Shown here piece by piece: positions 1-5,206 of a stretch of 8,866 nt of DNA. The DNA comes from Allosphingosinicella sp. (GTDB taxonomy: Bacteria; Pseudomonadota; Alphaproteobacteria; Sphingomonadales; Sphingomonadaceae): contig JASLBD010000054.1 in assembly GCA_030146745.1 (NCBI GenBank), positions 1 through 8,866 on the forward strand. Direction: 5' to 3'. The position numbers and the translations under genes were made by a program. The notes beneath the pieces were generated by a model. That model did not search any database, had not been told where the DNA came from, and was given only the letters and a program-made list of their open reading frames with translations. The stretch's first letter is position 1; each line of letters begins with the position of its first letter.

Positions 1-169
1 CCACGTCCGGCGCCAGCGCCTGAGCCTCGCCGGGGGGCTGGAGCACGCCCCAGGGGCTGGGCTCGACCGCCGGCCCCTCGCGGAACAGCATCCGCGCGTC
101 GCGGTCGAGGAACCAGGGCAAGGCGGCGCGCTGGCCGGCGCCGAGGCTTCCTAGGCCGCCGTAGCGGCC
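1..169 (-). pseudogene. Truncated second copy of 5-formyltetrahydrofolate cyclo-ligase, runs off the left edge
   Basis: Read on the minus strand, this stretch matches codons 68 to about 121 of the intact cyclo-ligase gene at 536-1120. A hand alignment gives roughly 82% nucleotide and 83% protein identity (9 differences in 54 residues, no indels). Shared segments include ALPWFLDRD, RMLFRE and AVEPSPWGVLQP. Similarity stops abruptly at the codon for Tyr68 (161-163), so the N-terminal third, with the ATP-binding Lys/Arg region and the Glu of the HPLKDEIS motif, is missing on this side. The frame stays open upstream only to a TGA at 197-199. The rest of the copy lies outside the window, so I cannot tell whether its C-terminal half is intact. 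Many differences are at third codon positions, which suggests the copy diverged while still functional and was truncated later. The homology is clear; the pseudogene label is inference. Confidence 0.75.
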
Positions 170-183
170 CCCCCAAAGAATTG

Positions 184-308
184 GTTCGCACAAAGATCAC
201 TAAGGCACCAAGAGTCCCGCGAAGCGGCTTGGCGCGCAGCTCGTCCGAAAGGCCGCGGCGTCCGTGCCGCTGAAGGCCCCTTCGTAACTTTGTGATCTTT
301 GTGCGAAC
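184..308. repeat. Palindromic repeat element with 17-bp perfect terminal inverted repeats
   Basis: The left arm GTTCGCACAAAGATCAC (184-200) is repeated exactly, in inverted orientation, at 292-308. The match continues inward for about 16 more bases at roughly 70% identity, with a CACNAAGNNACNAAG-like periodic pattern. The 91 bases between the perfect arms contain a second, imperfect G+C-rich hairpin around 251-279. I see no credible coding region inside. Short palindromic, non-coding, A+T-richer arms in a very G+C-rich background fit a REP- or MITE-like dispersed element. The left arm begins about 15 bases from the break point of the truncated cyclo-ligase copy, so the two may be connected. 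Whether it is multicopy in the genome cannot be seen here. Confidence 0.65.
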
Positions 309-314
309 AAAATT

Positions 315-329
315 GCGGCCTTCGGCCGC
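315..329. other. Short perfect hairpin next to the palindromic element
   Basis: GCGGCC-TTC-GGCCGC forms a 6-bp stem with a 3-base loop just outside the right arm of the repeat. No T-tract follows on either strand, so it is not a convincing intrinsic terminator. It may be the edge of the repeat element or a chance G+C palindrome. Confidence 0.3.
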
Positions 330-355
330 AGCGAGGCGGCCGCCTGTACGCGCCT

Positions 356-534
356 GCCGTTGTCAGCATCGGTCACCCTCCCTAAATAGGAGGGGACGGG
401 TACTGCCCGGTACGAGCTTCTAGAACATCCCTGGGCGATAAGCATCCTCGGGGGCTATCCCTGGTCGGGCCCTGGTCCGGCACATATGGTCCCCACCTGA
501 CGTTGACGCGTCAGAGGATATTCAAGCAAACGGC
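356..534 (+). ncRNA. Candidate 6S RNA (ssrS-like) upstream of the cyclo-ligase gene
   Basis: 6S RNA binds the housekeeping RNA polymerase holoenzyme by mimicking an open promoter. In many proteobacteria its gene lies just upstream of the 5-formyltetrahydrofolate cyclo-ligase gene (ygfA), as here. Hand folding supports a structured RNA. An outer stem pairs GCCGTT (356-361) with AACGGC (529-534). A strong stem pairs AGGAGGGGAC (388-397) with GTCCCCACCT (489-498), 9 of 10 pairs. It extends through 400-410 with 477-487 including one bulge. A large central open region follows (about 411-429 and 465-476), and a terminal hairpin at 433-461 has stems GGG/CCC and ATA/TAT. A side hairpin CTGACG/CGTCAG (497-514) competes slightly with the main stem. 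The length of about 180 nt and the stem-bubble-hairpin layout match 6S RNA. CCCTGGGCGATA (429-440) loosely resembles CCCTGAGCCGATA of E. coli 6S. The ends are uncertain and no clear promoter was found. Confidence 0.45.
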
Positions 535-535
535 C

Positions 536-1120
536 ATGGTGGTCCCGTCACCCTCCCCTCCCGACAAGCCCGCACTGCGCCGGGAGGCGCTGGCGCGGCG
601 GCGCGACTATGCGCGGTCGCTCGAGCCCGGGGTGCGGGCGGAGCTGGAGAGGAAGCTGGCGGAGATCGTCCTTCCCCGGCTGATCGCCGCGAAGATCATC
701 GCCGGCTATCACCCGCTGAAGGATGAGATCAGCCCTTACGGGGTGCTGGAGCGCCTCGGCGGGGGCCAGCGCTCAGCCCTTCCCTGGTTCCTCGACCGCG
801 ACTCCCGGATGCTGTTCCGCGAGGCGCCGGCGGTGGAGCCGAGCCCCTGGGGAGTCCTCCAGCCCTCGGGAGAGGCGGAAGCCCTGGCCCCGGACGTCGT
901 CCTGGTCCCGCTCGTCGCCGCCGATCGCCGCGGCAACCGGATCGGCCACGGCAAGGGCCATTACGACCGAGCCCTCTCCCACCTGCGCCAGGGCGGCCAG
1001 GTCTTCACCATCGGCCTCGCCTGGGAAGCCCAGCTCCTCCCCGACCCGATCCCGGCCGACCCCTGGGACGTGCCGCTTGACGCCATCGCCACCCCCGGCG
1101 AGTGGGTCCAATGCCGGTGA
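536..1120 (+). CDS. 5-formyltetrahydrofolate cyclo-ligase
   Basis: This cytosolic enzyme (5,10-methenyltetrahydrofolate synthetase, EC 6.3.3.2) uses ATP to convert 5-formyl-THF to 5,10-methenyl-THF, returning a storage or inhibitory folate to one-carbon metabolism. The 194-residue protein has the usual family length. Visible motifs are the basic N-terminal ATP-binding segment KPALRREALARRR (11-23), GYHPLKDEISP (57-67) with the conserved Glu64, the GxGxGxYDR signature as GHGKGHYDR (137-145), and GLAWEAQLLP near the C-terminus. I chose the ATG at 536 because family N-termini begin close before KxxLRR. A TTG at 503 would add 11 residues, but that stretch lies inside the candidate 6S RNA. No Shine-Dalgarno sequence precedes 536, so the start is not certain. 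The 3' end overlaps the DUF2842 gene by 10 bases, suggesting co-transcription. E. coli calls the orthologue ygfA/fau. Confidence 0.93.
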   Translation: MVVPSPSPPDKPALRREALARRRDYARSLEPGVRAELERKLAEIVLPRLIAAKIIAGYHPLKDEISPYGVLERLGGGQRSALPWFLDRDSRMLFREAPAVEPSPWGVLQPSGEAEALAPDVVLVPLVAADRRGNRIGHGKGHYDRALSHLRQGGQVFTIGLAWEAQLLPDPIPADPWDVPLDAIATPGEWVQCR

Positions 1121-1335
1121 ACCCGCCCAGGCCGAGCTGGCGCAAGCCCGCGGGAATGCTCCTGCTCCTGCTCCTGATCGCGGTCTGGGGATTCATCGTG
1201 GTGACCGTGGCGGAGGCGCTGCCGGAGCTGCCCTGGCCCTTGAAGGCGCTGTTCTTCGTCGTTGCCGGAATCGTGTGGATACTGCCGCTGAAGCCGCTGC
1301 TGCGGTGGATGGAGACGGGGAGGTGGCGGGAGTGA
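1111..1335 (+). CDS. DUF2842 family small membrane protein
   Basis: This is a 74-residue protein of unknown function. It shows the DUF2842 pattern: PSWRKPAGM near the N-terminus, a first transmembrane helix (about 16-36), a short periplasmic or polar turn containing ELPWP, a second helix (about 45-62), and the C-terminal signature WILPLKPLLRWMETGRWR. Two helices with a basic tail predict an inner-membrane protein with both ends in the cytoplasm. The gene overlaps the end of the cyclo-ligase gene, so translation is probably coupled. The start could be the GTG at 1102, the ATG at 1111 (chosen) or the GTG at 1117, whose GTGA overlaps the upstream stop. None has a strong Shine-Dalgarno sequence. 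The family assignment is from recognition of the motif. No role is known to me. Confidence 0.85.
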   Translation: MPVNPPRPSWRKPAGMLLLLLLIAVWGFIVVTVAEALPELPWPLKALFFVVAGIVWILPLKPLLRWMETGRWRE

Positions 1336-1366
1336 AGCGCCTGGAGAAGGCGTAGGCTTTCCCAGG

Positions 1367-2110
1367 CTACCGGCCGTTCGCGCTGCCTCGAACCAGCCGG
1401 TATCCGCAGTCCAGGGAATCGCGATCGAGCAGCTCGCCATGGCGCTCCGCCCAAGCGCCGCTCTCCAGATCCTTCTCGAGCCGGCCGAGCGCCTCGGAGA
1501 CGTCGCCGAGCGCCCAGAAGGAGGACATGGCCGCTCTCACCCTCGGATCGAGATAGGCGGCGGGGCGGCGCCAATAGGCGCTGAGGAAGCCGTCCGTGCA
1601 GTCGTGGGGGATCGGGACGGCGGAGATCTCGACCGGCCCCAGCCAGCGTTCGTAGTCGCTCATCCGGGGCATCTGCGCCTCGTCGAGGGCGACGAGGCCG
1701 GGAATGTAATCGGTGAGCCAGAAGCCGCGGAAGGCGGGGTCGAAGGTGAGGAGGACGATCGGGCCGCGCGTCACCCGCCGCATCTCCGCAAGGCCCCTGG
1801 CCTGGCCGGACCAGTGGTGGATGGTCAGCACAGCCATCGCGGCGTCGAAGCTTCGGTCCGCGAAGGGCAGGTCTTCCGCCCGGCCCTGGACGACGGCCGC
1901 CGTCGCGGGCCGGCGCTGGCGGATCATCTCGATCGACGGCTCCAGGGCGGTTACCTCCCGGCCCCTGGGCTCGTAGGAGCCGGCGCCGGCCCCGACGTTG
2001 AGGATCGTCTTCGATTTTCCGAGCGCCGCCTCGATCCTGGCCGCGATCCGCGGATCGGGCCTCCTCAGGTCCGAATAGTCCAAGCCAATTTGGTCGTAGC
2101 GGGTCGTCAT
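1367..2110 (-). CDS. Class I SAM-dependent methyltransferase (Methyltransf_11 type)
   Basis: The 247-residue soluble protein has a Rossmann-type methyltransferase core. SAM-binding motif I is ILNVGAGAGSYEP (36-48), followed by the acidic ribose-binding residue Glu57 in TALEP. Motif II/III is AEDLPFADRSFDAAMAVLTIHHW (split view: AEDLPF at 78-83, FDAAM at 88-92, HHW at 98-100). This is the usual arrangement of small-molecule methyltransferases related to UbiE/COQ5. The substrate cannot be read from the sequence. The start at 2110 (MTTRYDQIG) is preferred over an upstream GTG-type extension because it matches the common N-terminus of the family and follows an AGGCGG stretch. The gene converges on the DUF2842 gene with only 31 bases between stops, where I see no clear intrinsic terminator. 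The tRNA-Asp gene upstream is co-directional, but read-through from it is unproven. Confidence 0.88.
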   Translation of the reverse strand: MTTRYDQIGLDYSDLRRPDPRIAARIEAALGKSKTILNVGAGAGSYEPRGREVTALEPSIEMIRQRRPATAAVVQGRAEDLPFADRSFDAAMAVLTIHHWSGQARGLAEMRRVTRGPIVLLTFDPAFRGFWLTDYIPGLVALDEAQMPRMSDYERWLGPVEISAVPIPHDCTDGFLSAYWRRPAAYLDPRVRAAMSSFWALGDVSEALGRLEKDLESGAWAERHGELLDRDSLDCGYRLVRGSANGR

Positions 2111-2173
2111 GGCGCCGCCTATCGCTCGGCGAGGCGGCCGGGGGAACCAGGCGCGACACCACATCTGAAGGAA

Positions 2174-2250
<77 letters not shown>

Positions 2251-2252
2251 GT

Positions 2253-2285
2253 GGGAGGGGGCGAACTATGCGCTGGCCCCCTCCC
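2253..2285. repeat. 10-bp perfect inverted repeat enclosing the -10 box of the tRNA promoter
   Basis: GGGAGGGGGC (2253-2262) and its exact complement GCCCCCTCCC (2276-2285) flank 13 bases that contain the -10 box. In an RNA read through from the AI-2E-family gene (stop at 2318) this would form a very stable hairpin about 33 bases after the stop. It could therefore act as a transcript end or barrier, although no U-tract follows. In DNA it could be an operator or simply a symmetric G+C-rich spacer and discriminator. Confidence 0.5.
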
Positions 2286-2291
2286 TGTCAA
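2263..2291 (-). promoter_or_regulatory. Sigma-70-type promoter of tRNA-Asp
   Basis: On the minus strand a perfect TTGACA (2286-2291) is followed by a 17-base spacer and TAGTTC (2263-2268) as a weaker -10 box. The 12 bases from there to the mature tRNA 5' end are almost all G/C (GCCCCCTCCCAC). Such a G+C-rich discriminator is typical of stable-RNA promoters under stringent (ppGpp) control. The promoter lies beyond the stop of the upstream AI-2E-family gene, so the tRNA can be transcribed independently. The boxes are seen directly; the regulation is inferred. Confidence 0.65.
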
Positions 2292-2317
2292 GCGAGCCTG
2301 AGGCCAATTCCGCGCCG

Positions 2318-3526
2318 CTAAGGCTTTGTCGCGACGGCCCTCTCGACTTCGCCATGCTCCTCGTGGTGGTGGCCGGTCAAAGTGCCCTCCTCGAACAGGA
2401 AGCCGGCGATGTCGGGCTTGCCGGCGGCGTCGAGCACCGTCTTCGTGATGATGAGCAGGGGCACCGCGAGCAAGGCCCCCGTCGTCCCCCATACCCAAGC
2501 CCAGAAGCTCAGGGCGACGAGGATCAGCAGCGGATTGATGGTCAGGCGCCGACCGACGAAATAGGGGGTGATGAGGTTCGCCTCGACGATGTGGACCCCG
2601 ATGAAGCAGAGTGCCGGAAGGAAGGCGTACCAGGGGTCGGCGAAGGCCATCAGGCCGCCCAGGACGAGGAGCAGGGTGGAGGCGATCGGGCCGAGATAGG
2701 GTATGTAGTTGAGAACGGCGACGATTCCGCCCCACATCAGGGGCGTGGGCATGTCGAGCAGCCAGAGGACGAACGCCACGGTGAGGCCCATGGCGATATT
2801 CACGATCGTGATCGTGCCGAGATAGGTTGAGGTGGCGTCGACCACCTGCTGGATGGCCCGGGCCGTCGTCATCGCCCCGTCGAAGCTGGAGCGGGCGGTG
2901 ATCGTTCGCCGCCGCATCCTCGTCCAGCCGGCGAGGAAGAAGAATATCACCAGCACCGCGAAGAACATCTGGATCGCCGCGAAGGGCGCGGAGGTGGCGA
3001 TGATGTCGAGGAGGGAGTTGGGAGTTTCGAGCGCCACGGTGCGCTGGTTGCTTGCGCGCGTGCCGAATTGTTCGACGATGTCGTTGATGAAGCGCTCGAG
3101 GTCCGAATAGACCTCCATCAGCGGCGCCAGCGTGTCGCGCACCCGGCCGATCCGCTCGGGCAGCAGCCGGACCCATTCCGCCGCAGGAAGGACGATCGAG
3201 GCGACCGCGATATTGGCCATGGCGATGAGGACCAGGATGCAGGTGAAGGCGGCAAGGGGCGAAGGCACCCGCCGCCGCTCGAGCCATTCGAGCATCGGCA
3301 CGAGGGCGACGGCGATGACCAGCGCCGCCGTCACCGGAAGGAAGAATTCGGCTCCGGCCCGAAGCGCGAAGGGCAAGGCGATGGCGAGCCCGGCGCCGGC
3401 GATCAGGGTCAGGGCCGCGAGCAGCCGGTCGCGCCGATAGGCGACCTCCCCCGACTCCCAATTGGGGTCGGAATGCTCGACCGGGCTCGCTCCCCTTGTG
3501 GCTTCGTCGCCCTGCAGCTTGTTCAT
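2318..3526 (-). CDS. AI-2E family transporter (PerM / UPF0118 type membrane protein)
   Basis: The 402-residue inner-membrane protein has the family layout. A polar N-terminus (about 1-30) is followed by two close helices (about 35-75, with FFLPVTAALVIAVALVPMLEWLERR), a further helix (FTCILVLIAMANIAVASIV), a long hydrophilic amphipathic domain, and then several helices. The signature NYIPYLGP, the segment containing ANLITPYFVG, and the late hydrophobic stretch ending in AVPLLIITKTVLD are the strongest family marks. A His/Glu-rich tail (GHHHEEHGE) closes the protein. Members are annotated as AI-2 exporters after E. coli TqsA, but others act as Na+/H+ antiporters or have unknown cargo, so the substrate is open. 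The ATG at 3526 is preferred; it has an AAGGGCGG stretch about 11 bases upstream. A GTG at 3565 would add 13 residues but lacks a ribosome-binding site. It is divergent from the surface-protein operon. Confidence 0.9.
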   Translation of the reverse strand: MNKLQGDEATRGASPVEHSDPNWESGEVAYRRDRLLAALTLIAGAGLAIALPFALRAGAEFFLPVTAALVIAVALVPMLEWLERRRVPSPLAAFTCILVLIAMANIAVASIVLPAAEWVRLLPERIGRVRDTLAPLMEVYSDLERFINDIVEQFGTRASNQRTVALETPNSLLDIIATSAPFAAIQMFFAVLVIFFFLAGWTRMRRRTITARSSFDGAMTTARAIQQVVDATSTYLGTITIVNIAMGLTVAFVLWLLDMPTPLMWGGIVAVLNYIPYLGPIASTLLLVLGGLMAFADPWYAFLPALCFIGVHIVEANLITPYFVGRRLTINPLLILVALSFWAWVWGTTGALLAVPLLIITKTVLDAAGKPDIAGFLFEEGTLTGHHHEEHGEVERAVATKP

Positions 3527-3568
3527 CTTGATTACCGCCGCCCTTCGAACCTGGCTTAATCGCACTGG

Positions 3569-3594
3569 CTAACCGGCCGTTAACCCATTCTTAG
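3569..3594. promoter_or_regulatory. Symmetric CtrA-like site array CTAA-N7-TTAA-N7-TTAG
   Basis: The + strand reads CTAA (3569-3572), seven bases, TTAA (3580-3583), seven bases, TTAG (3591-3594). The CtrA response regulator of alphaproteobacteria binds TTAA-N7-TTAA. Here the central TTAA forms a 7-of-8 match on the + strand with the right TTAG, and another 7-of-8 match on the minus strand with the left CTAA. The array lies about 53 bases before the first surface-protein gene and 43 bases before the AI-2E-family start codon, so it could govern either or both divergent genes. Motif and spacing are seen; binding is inference. Confidence 0.5.
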
Positions 3595-3635
3595 CCCCTC
3601 CCCCCGCATTAGCTCCAAATCGGACCAAAGCTCGT

Positions 3636-3641
3636 GGGGAG
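3636..3641 (+). promoter_or_regulatory. Ribosome-binding site of the first DUF11 gene
   Basis: GGGGAG ends five bases before the ATG at 3647 and supports that start codon. Confidence 0.6.
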
Positions 3642-3646
3642 CTCCA

Positions 3647-4660
3647 ATGCGTTATCAGGCTACGGACGCCAAATCATCGGCGTTCCGCAAAAATGCAGCT
3701 TGGGCCGCCCTGACGGCGGTTTCGGCGTGCGTTTTCGCGAGCCCCGCGCAGGCGGCCGGGACTCCGGCGGGCACCGACATCACCAACGTCGCCACCGCGA
3801 CCTACGTGCTGCCCAACGGCGACGAGGCCAGCGTCGATTCCAATATCGTCACCCTGAAGGTCGACGAGCTGCTCGACGTCGGAGTGGCCTGGAGCGACCC
3901 GTCCGACGTCGCGGGTTCCGCCGGCGGCACCGGCCAGCCTCTCAAATTCACCGTCACCAACGGCGGCAACGGCACGGAAAGCTTCACGCTCGCCACGATC
4001 GCCAACGGCGGCGGCGACGATTTCGACCCTGACGTCACCTCGATCGTGCTCGACAGCAATTCCAACGGTGCCTACGACGCCGGGGTCGACACCGTCTATG
4101 CCAGCGGAAGCAACGATCCCGAGCTGGCTCCCGACCAGTCGATCACCGTCTTCGTCCTGTCGAGCATTCCGGCGGCCGCCGGCGACGGCCAGCGCGGCCG
4201 GGTCGATCTCAAAGCGGTCGCCAAGACCGGATCGGGCGTTCCGGGAACCAGCTTCGCGGGCCAGGGCCAGGGCGGCGGCAACGCCGTCGTCGGAGCGACC
4301 GGCGCCGATTCGGACGACGACGGCTATTACCGGATCGCCAGGGCGAGCGTCGCCTTCGTCAAGAGCGCGACCGTCGCCGACGCCTTCGGCGGCACCGCCG
4401 CCGCTCCGGGGTCGACCATCACCTACACGCTCGCAGCGACGGTCAGCGGCACGGGCGACCTCGCCAACCTCAGGGTCAGCGACCCGGTGCCTGCCGGAAC
4501 CACCTACAAGCCCGGCTCCCTCACCCTCGAGGGCGCCCCGCTGACCGACGCGGCCGACACCGACGCCGGCAGCTTCACCGGCACCGCCATCGACGTCGGC
4601 CTCGGCACCGTCGCCGCCGGAGCCACCAAAACCATCACGTTCCAAGTGAAGATAGACTGA
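3647..4660 (+). CDS. Secreted DUF11-repeat surface protein, first gene of the operon
   Basis: This is a 337-residue exported protein. A Sec signal peptide (positive RKN at 14-16, hydrophobic AAWAALTAVSACVFA, cleavage after AQA at 36) precedes a mature start AGTPAGTDITNVATATY. That start is shared in pattern with the third and fourth proteins of the operon. Residues about 54-230 look like beta-sandwich with an Asp/Asn-rich loop DSNSNGAYDAGVD (136-148) resembling calcium-binding loops. Residues about 232-337 form a DUF11 domain: VAFVKSATV, then PGSTITYTL, then LRVSDPVPAGTTY. The protein is acidic, rich in Gly/Ala/Thr/Asp and poor in Cys, as expected for a structural extracellular protein. I do not know an experimentally characterised orthologue. 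The next gene starts 14 bases after its stop. A role in surface structure or adhesion is inference. Confidence 0.85.
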   Translation: MRYQATDAKSSAFRKNAAWAALTAVSACVFASPAQAAGTPAGTDITNVATATYVLPNGDEASVDSNIVTLKVDELLDVGVAWSDPSDVAGSAGGTGQPLKFTVTNGGNGTESFTLATIANGGGDDFDPDVTSIVLDSNSNGAYDAGVDTVYASGSNDPELAPDQSITVFVLSSIPAAAGDGQRGRVDLKAVAKTGSGVPGTSFAGQGQGGGNAVVGATGADSDDDGYYRIARASVAFVKSATVADAFGGTAAAPGSTITYTLAATVSGTGDLANLRVSDPVPAGTTYKPGSLTLEGAPLTDAADTDAGSFTGTAIDVGLGTVAAGATKTITFQVKID

Positions 4661-4674
4661 GAAGGATGACGCCC

Positions 4675-5136
4675 ATGAAGATTTGGCTTGCGCTCTTCGC
4701 GCTTCTCGCTCCCGCCACCGCCTCGGCGGCCGACAACGTCTCGCTGACCAGCAAGGTGCTGGTCGAGCGCGTCAAGCCCGGCCCCGACGGGAAGCCGGTC
4801 ACCGTCCGCGAGGAGCCGGCCGTGGTGACTCCGGGGGACAGGCTCGTCGTCGTCCTCAGCTATCGCAACGGCGGAGCCCAGCCGGCGACCGGCTTCACTC
4901 TCACCAACCCGATCCCGGCGTCGGTCGCCTTCACCGGCACCGACGACAAGAGCGCCGCCGTTTCCGTGGACGGCGGCAAGAGCTGGGGGGCGCTGGCGTC
5001 CCTCAAGGTCGTGGCGGCGGACGGCACCAGCCGTCCCGCGGCCGCCGCCGACGTCACCCACATCCGCTGGTCGCTCGGCCAGCCGATCGCCGCGGGCAGC
5101 GGCGGGGAGCTCAGCTTCCGGGGCGTCGTCGAATAA
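4675..5136 (+). CDS. Small secreted single-domain DUF11-like protein
   Basis: This is a 153-residue protein with a clear signal peptide (MKIWLALFALLAPATASA, cleavage near 18) and one DUF11-like beta-sandwich. The core PGDRLVVVLSYRNGGAQPATG is followed by FTLTNPIPASVAFTG. Next come VSVDGGKSWGAL and a final strand ending in GELSFRGVVE. VDGGKSWG recurs in DUF11 proteins as an exposed hairpin. Unlike its neighbours it lacks the AGTxxGTxxTN mature N-terminus and the Asp/Asn-rich loop. I chose the ATG at 4675 because GAGAAGG (4659-4665) lies nine bases before it; the ATG at 4666 would touch that ribosome-binding site. It starts 14 bases after the preceding gene, so the two are almost certainly co-transcribed. 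The function is unknown; it could be a minor subunit or periplasmic partner of the larger proteins. Confidence 0.82.
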   Translation: MKIWLALFALLAPATASAADNVSLTSKVLVERVKPGPDGKPVTVREEPAVVTPGDRLVVVLSYRNGGAQPATGFTLTNPIPASVAFTGTDDKSAAVSVDGGKSWGALASLKVVAADGTSRPAAAADVTHIRWSLGQPIAAGSGGELSFRGVVE

Positions 5137-5154
5137 TTTCGTCACCCGCATTCG

Positions 5155-5180
5155 GGCGCCGGCGGGGGGGTAGCGGCGCC
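5155..5180 (+). other. Intercistronic hairpin between the second and third surface-protein genes
   Basis: GGCGCCG (5155-5161) can pair with CGGCGCC (5174-5180) across a 12-base G-rich loop, 19 bases after the stop of the small gene. No T-tract follows, so it is not a standard terminator. It could stabilise or process the polycistronic mRNA and set different levels for the third and fourth genes. In DNA this G+C-rich, a chance hairpin is possible. Confidence 0.35.
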
Positions 5181-5206
5181 TACCGAAGACACGATTGGAC
5201 CGTAAG

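Noticed and set aside
315..329. The 6-bp hairpin as an intrinsic terminator
   Set aside because: No T-tract follows on either strand and there is no confirmed gene end immediately upstream.
1..535. The inverted cyclo-ligase copy as a plain assembly foldback
   Set aside because: A foldback would be nearly identical to the intact gene; the roughly 18% nucleotide divergence with preserved reading frame argues for a real, older copy, although a chimeric join of two strains is not excluded.
372..557. An 11-base direct repeat GTCACCCTCCC at 372-382 and 547-557
   Set aside because: It brackets the candidate 6S RNA, which is suggestive of an insertion scar, but the match is short and pyrimidine-rich, and the right copy lies inside the cyclo-ligase coding region.
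1336..1390. A terminator between the convergent DUF2842 and methyltransferase genes
   Set aside because: Only a weak GTAG/CTAC pairing around 1353-1371 without a T-tract is present, too little to call.
1005..2162. A 385-codon minus-strand frame covering the methyltransferase, DUF2842 and part of the cyclo-ligase genes
   Set aside because: It is Arg/Pro/Gly-rich with no family resemblance and overlaps three well-supported genes in other frames.
2318..3526. Quorum-sensing AI-2 export as the firm function of the membrane protein
   Set aside because: The family name comes from one E. coli member; no luxS or other AI-2 gene is visible here, so the cargo is left open.
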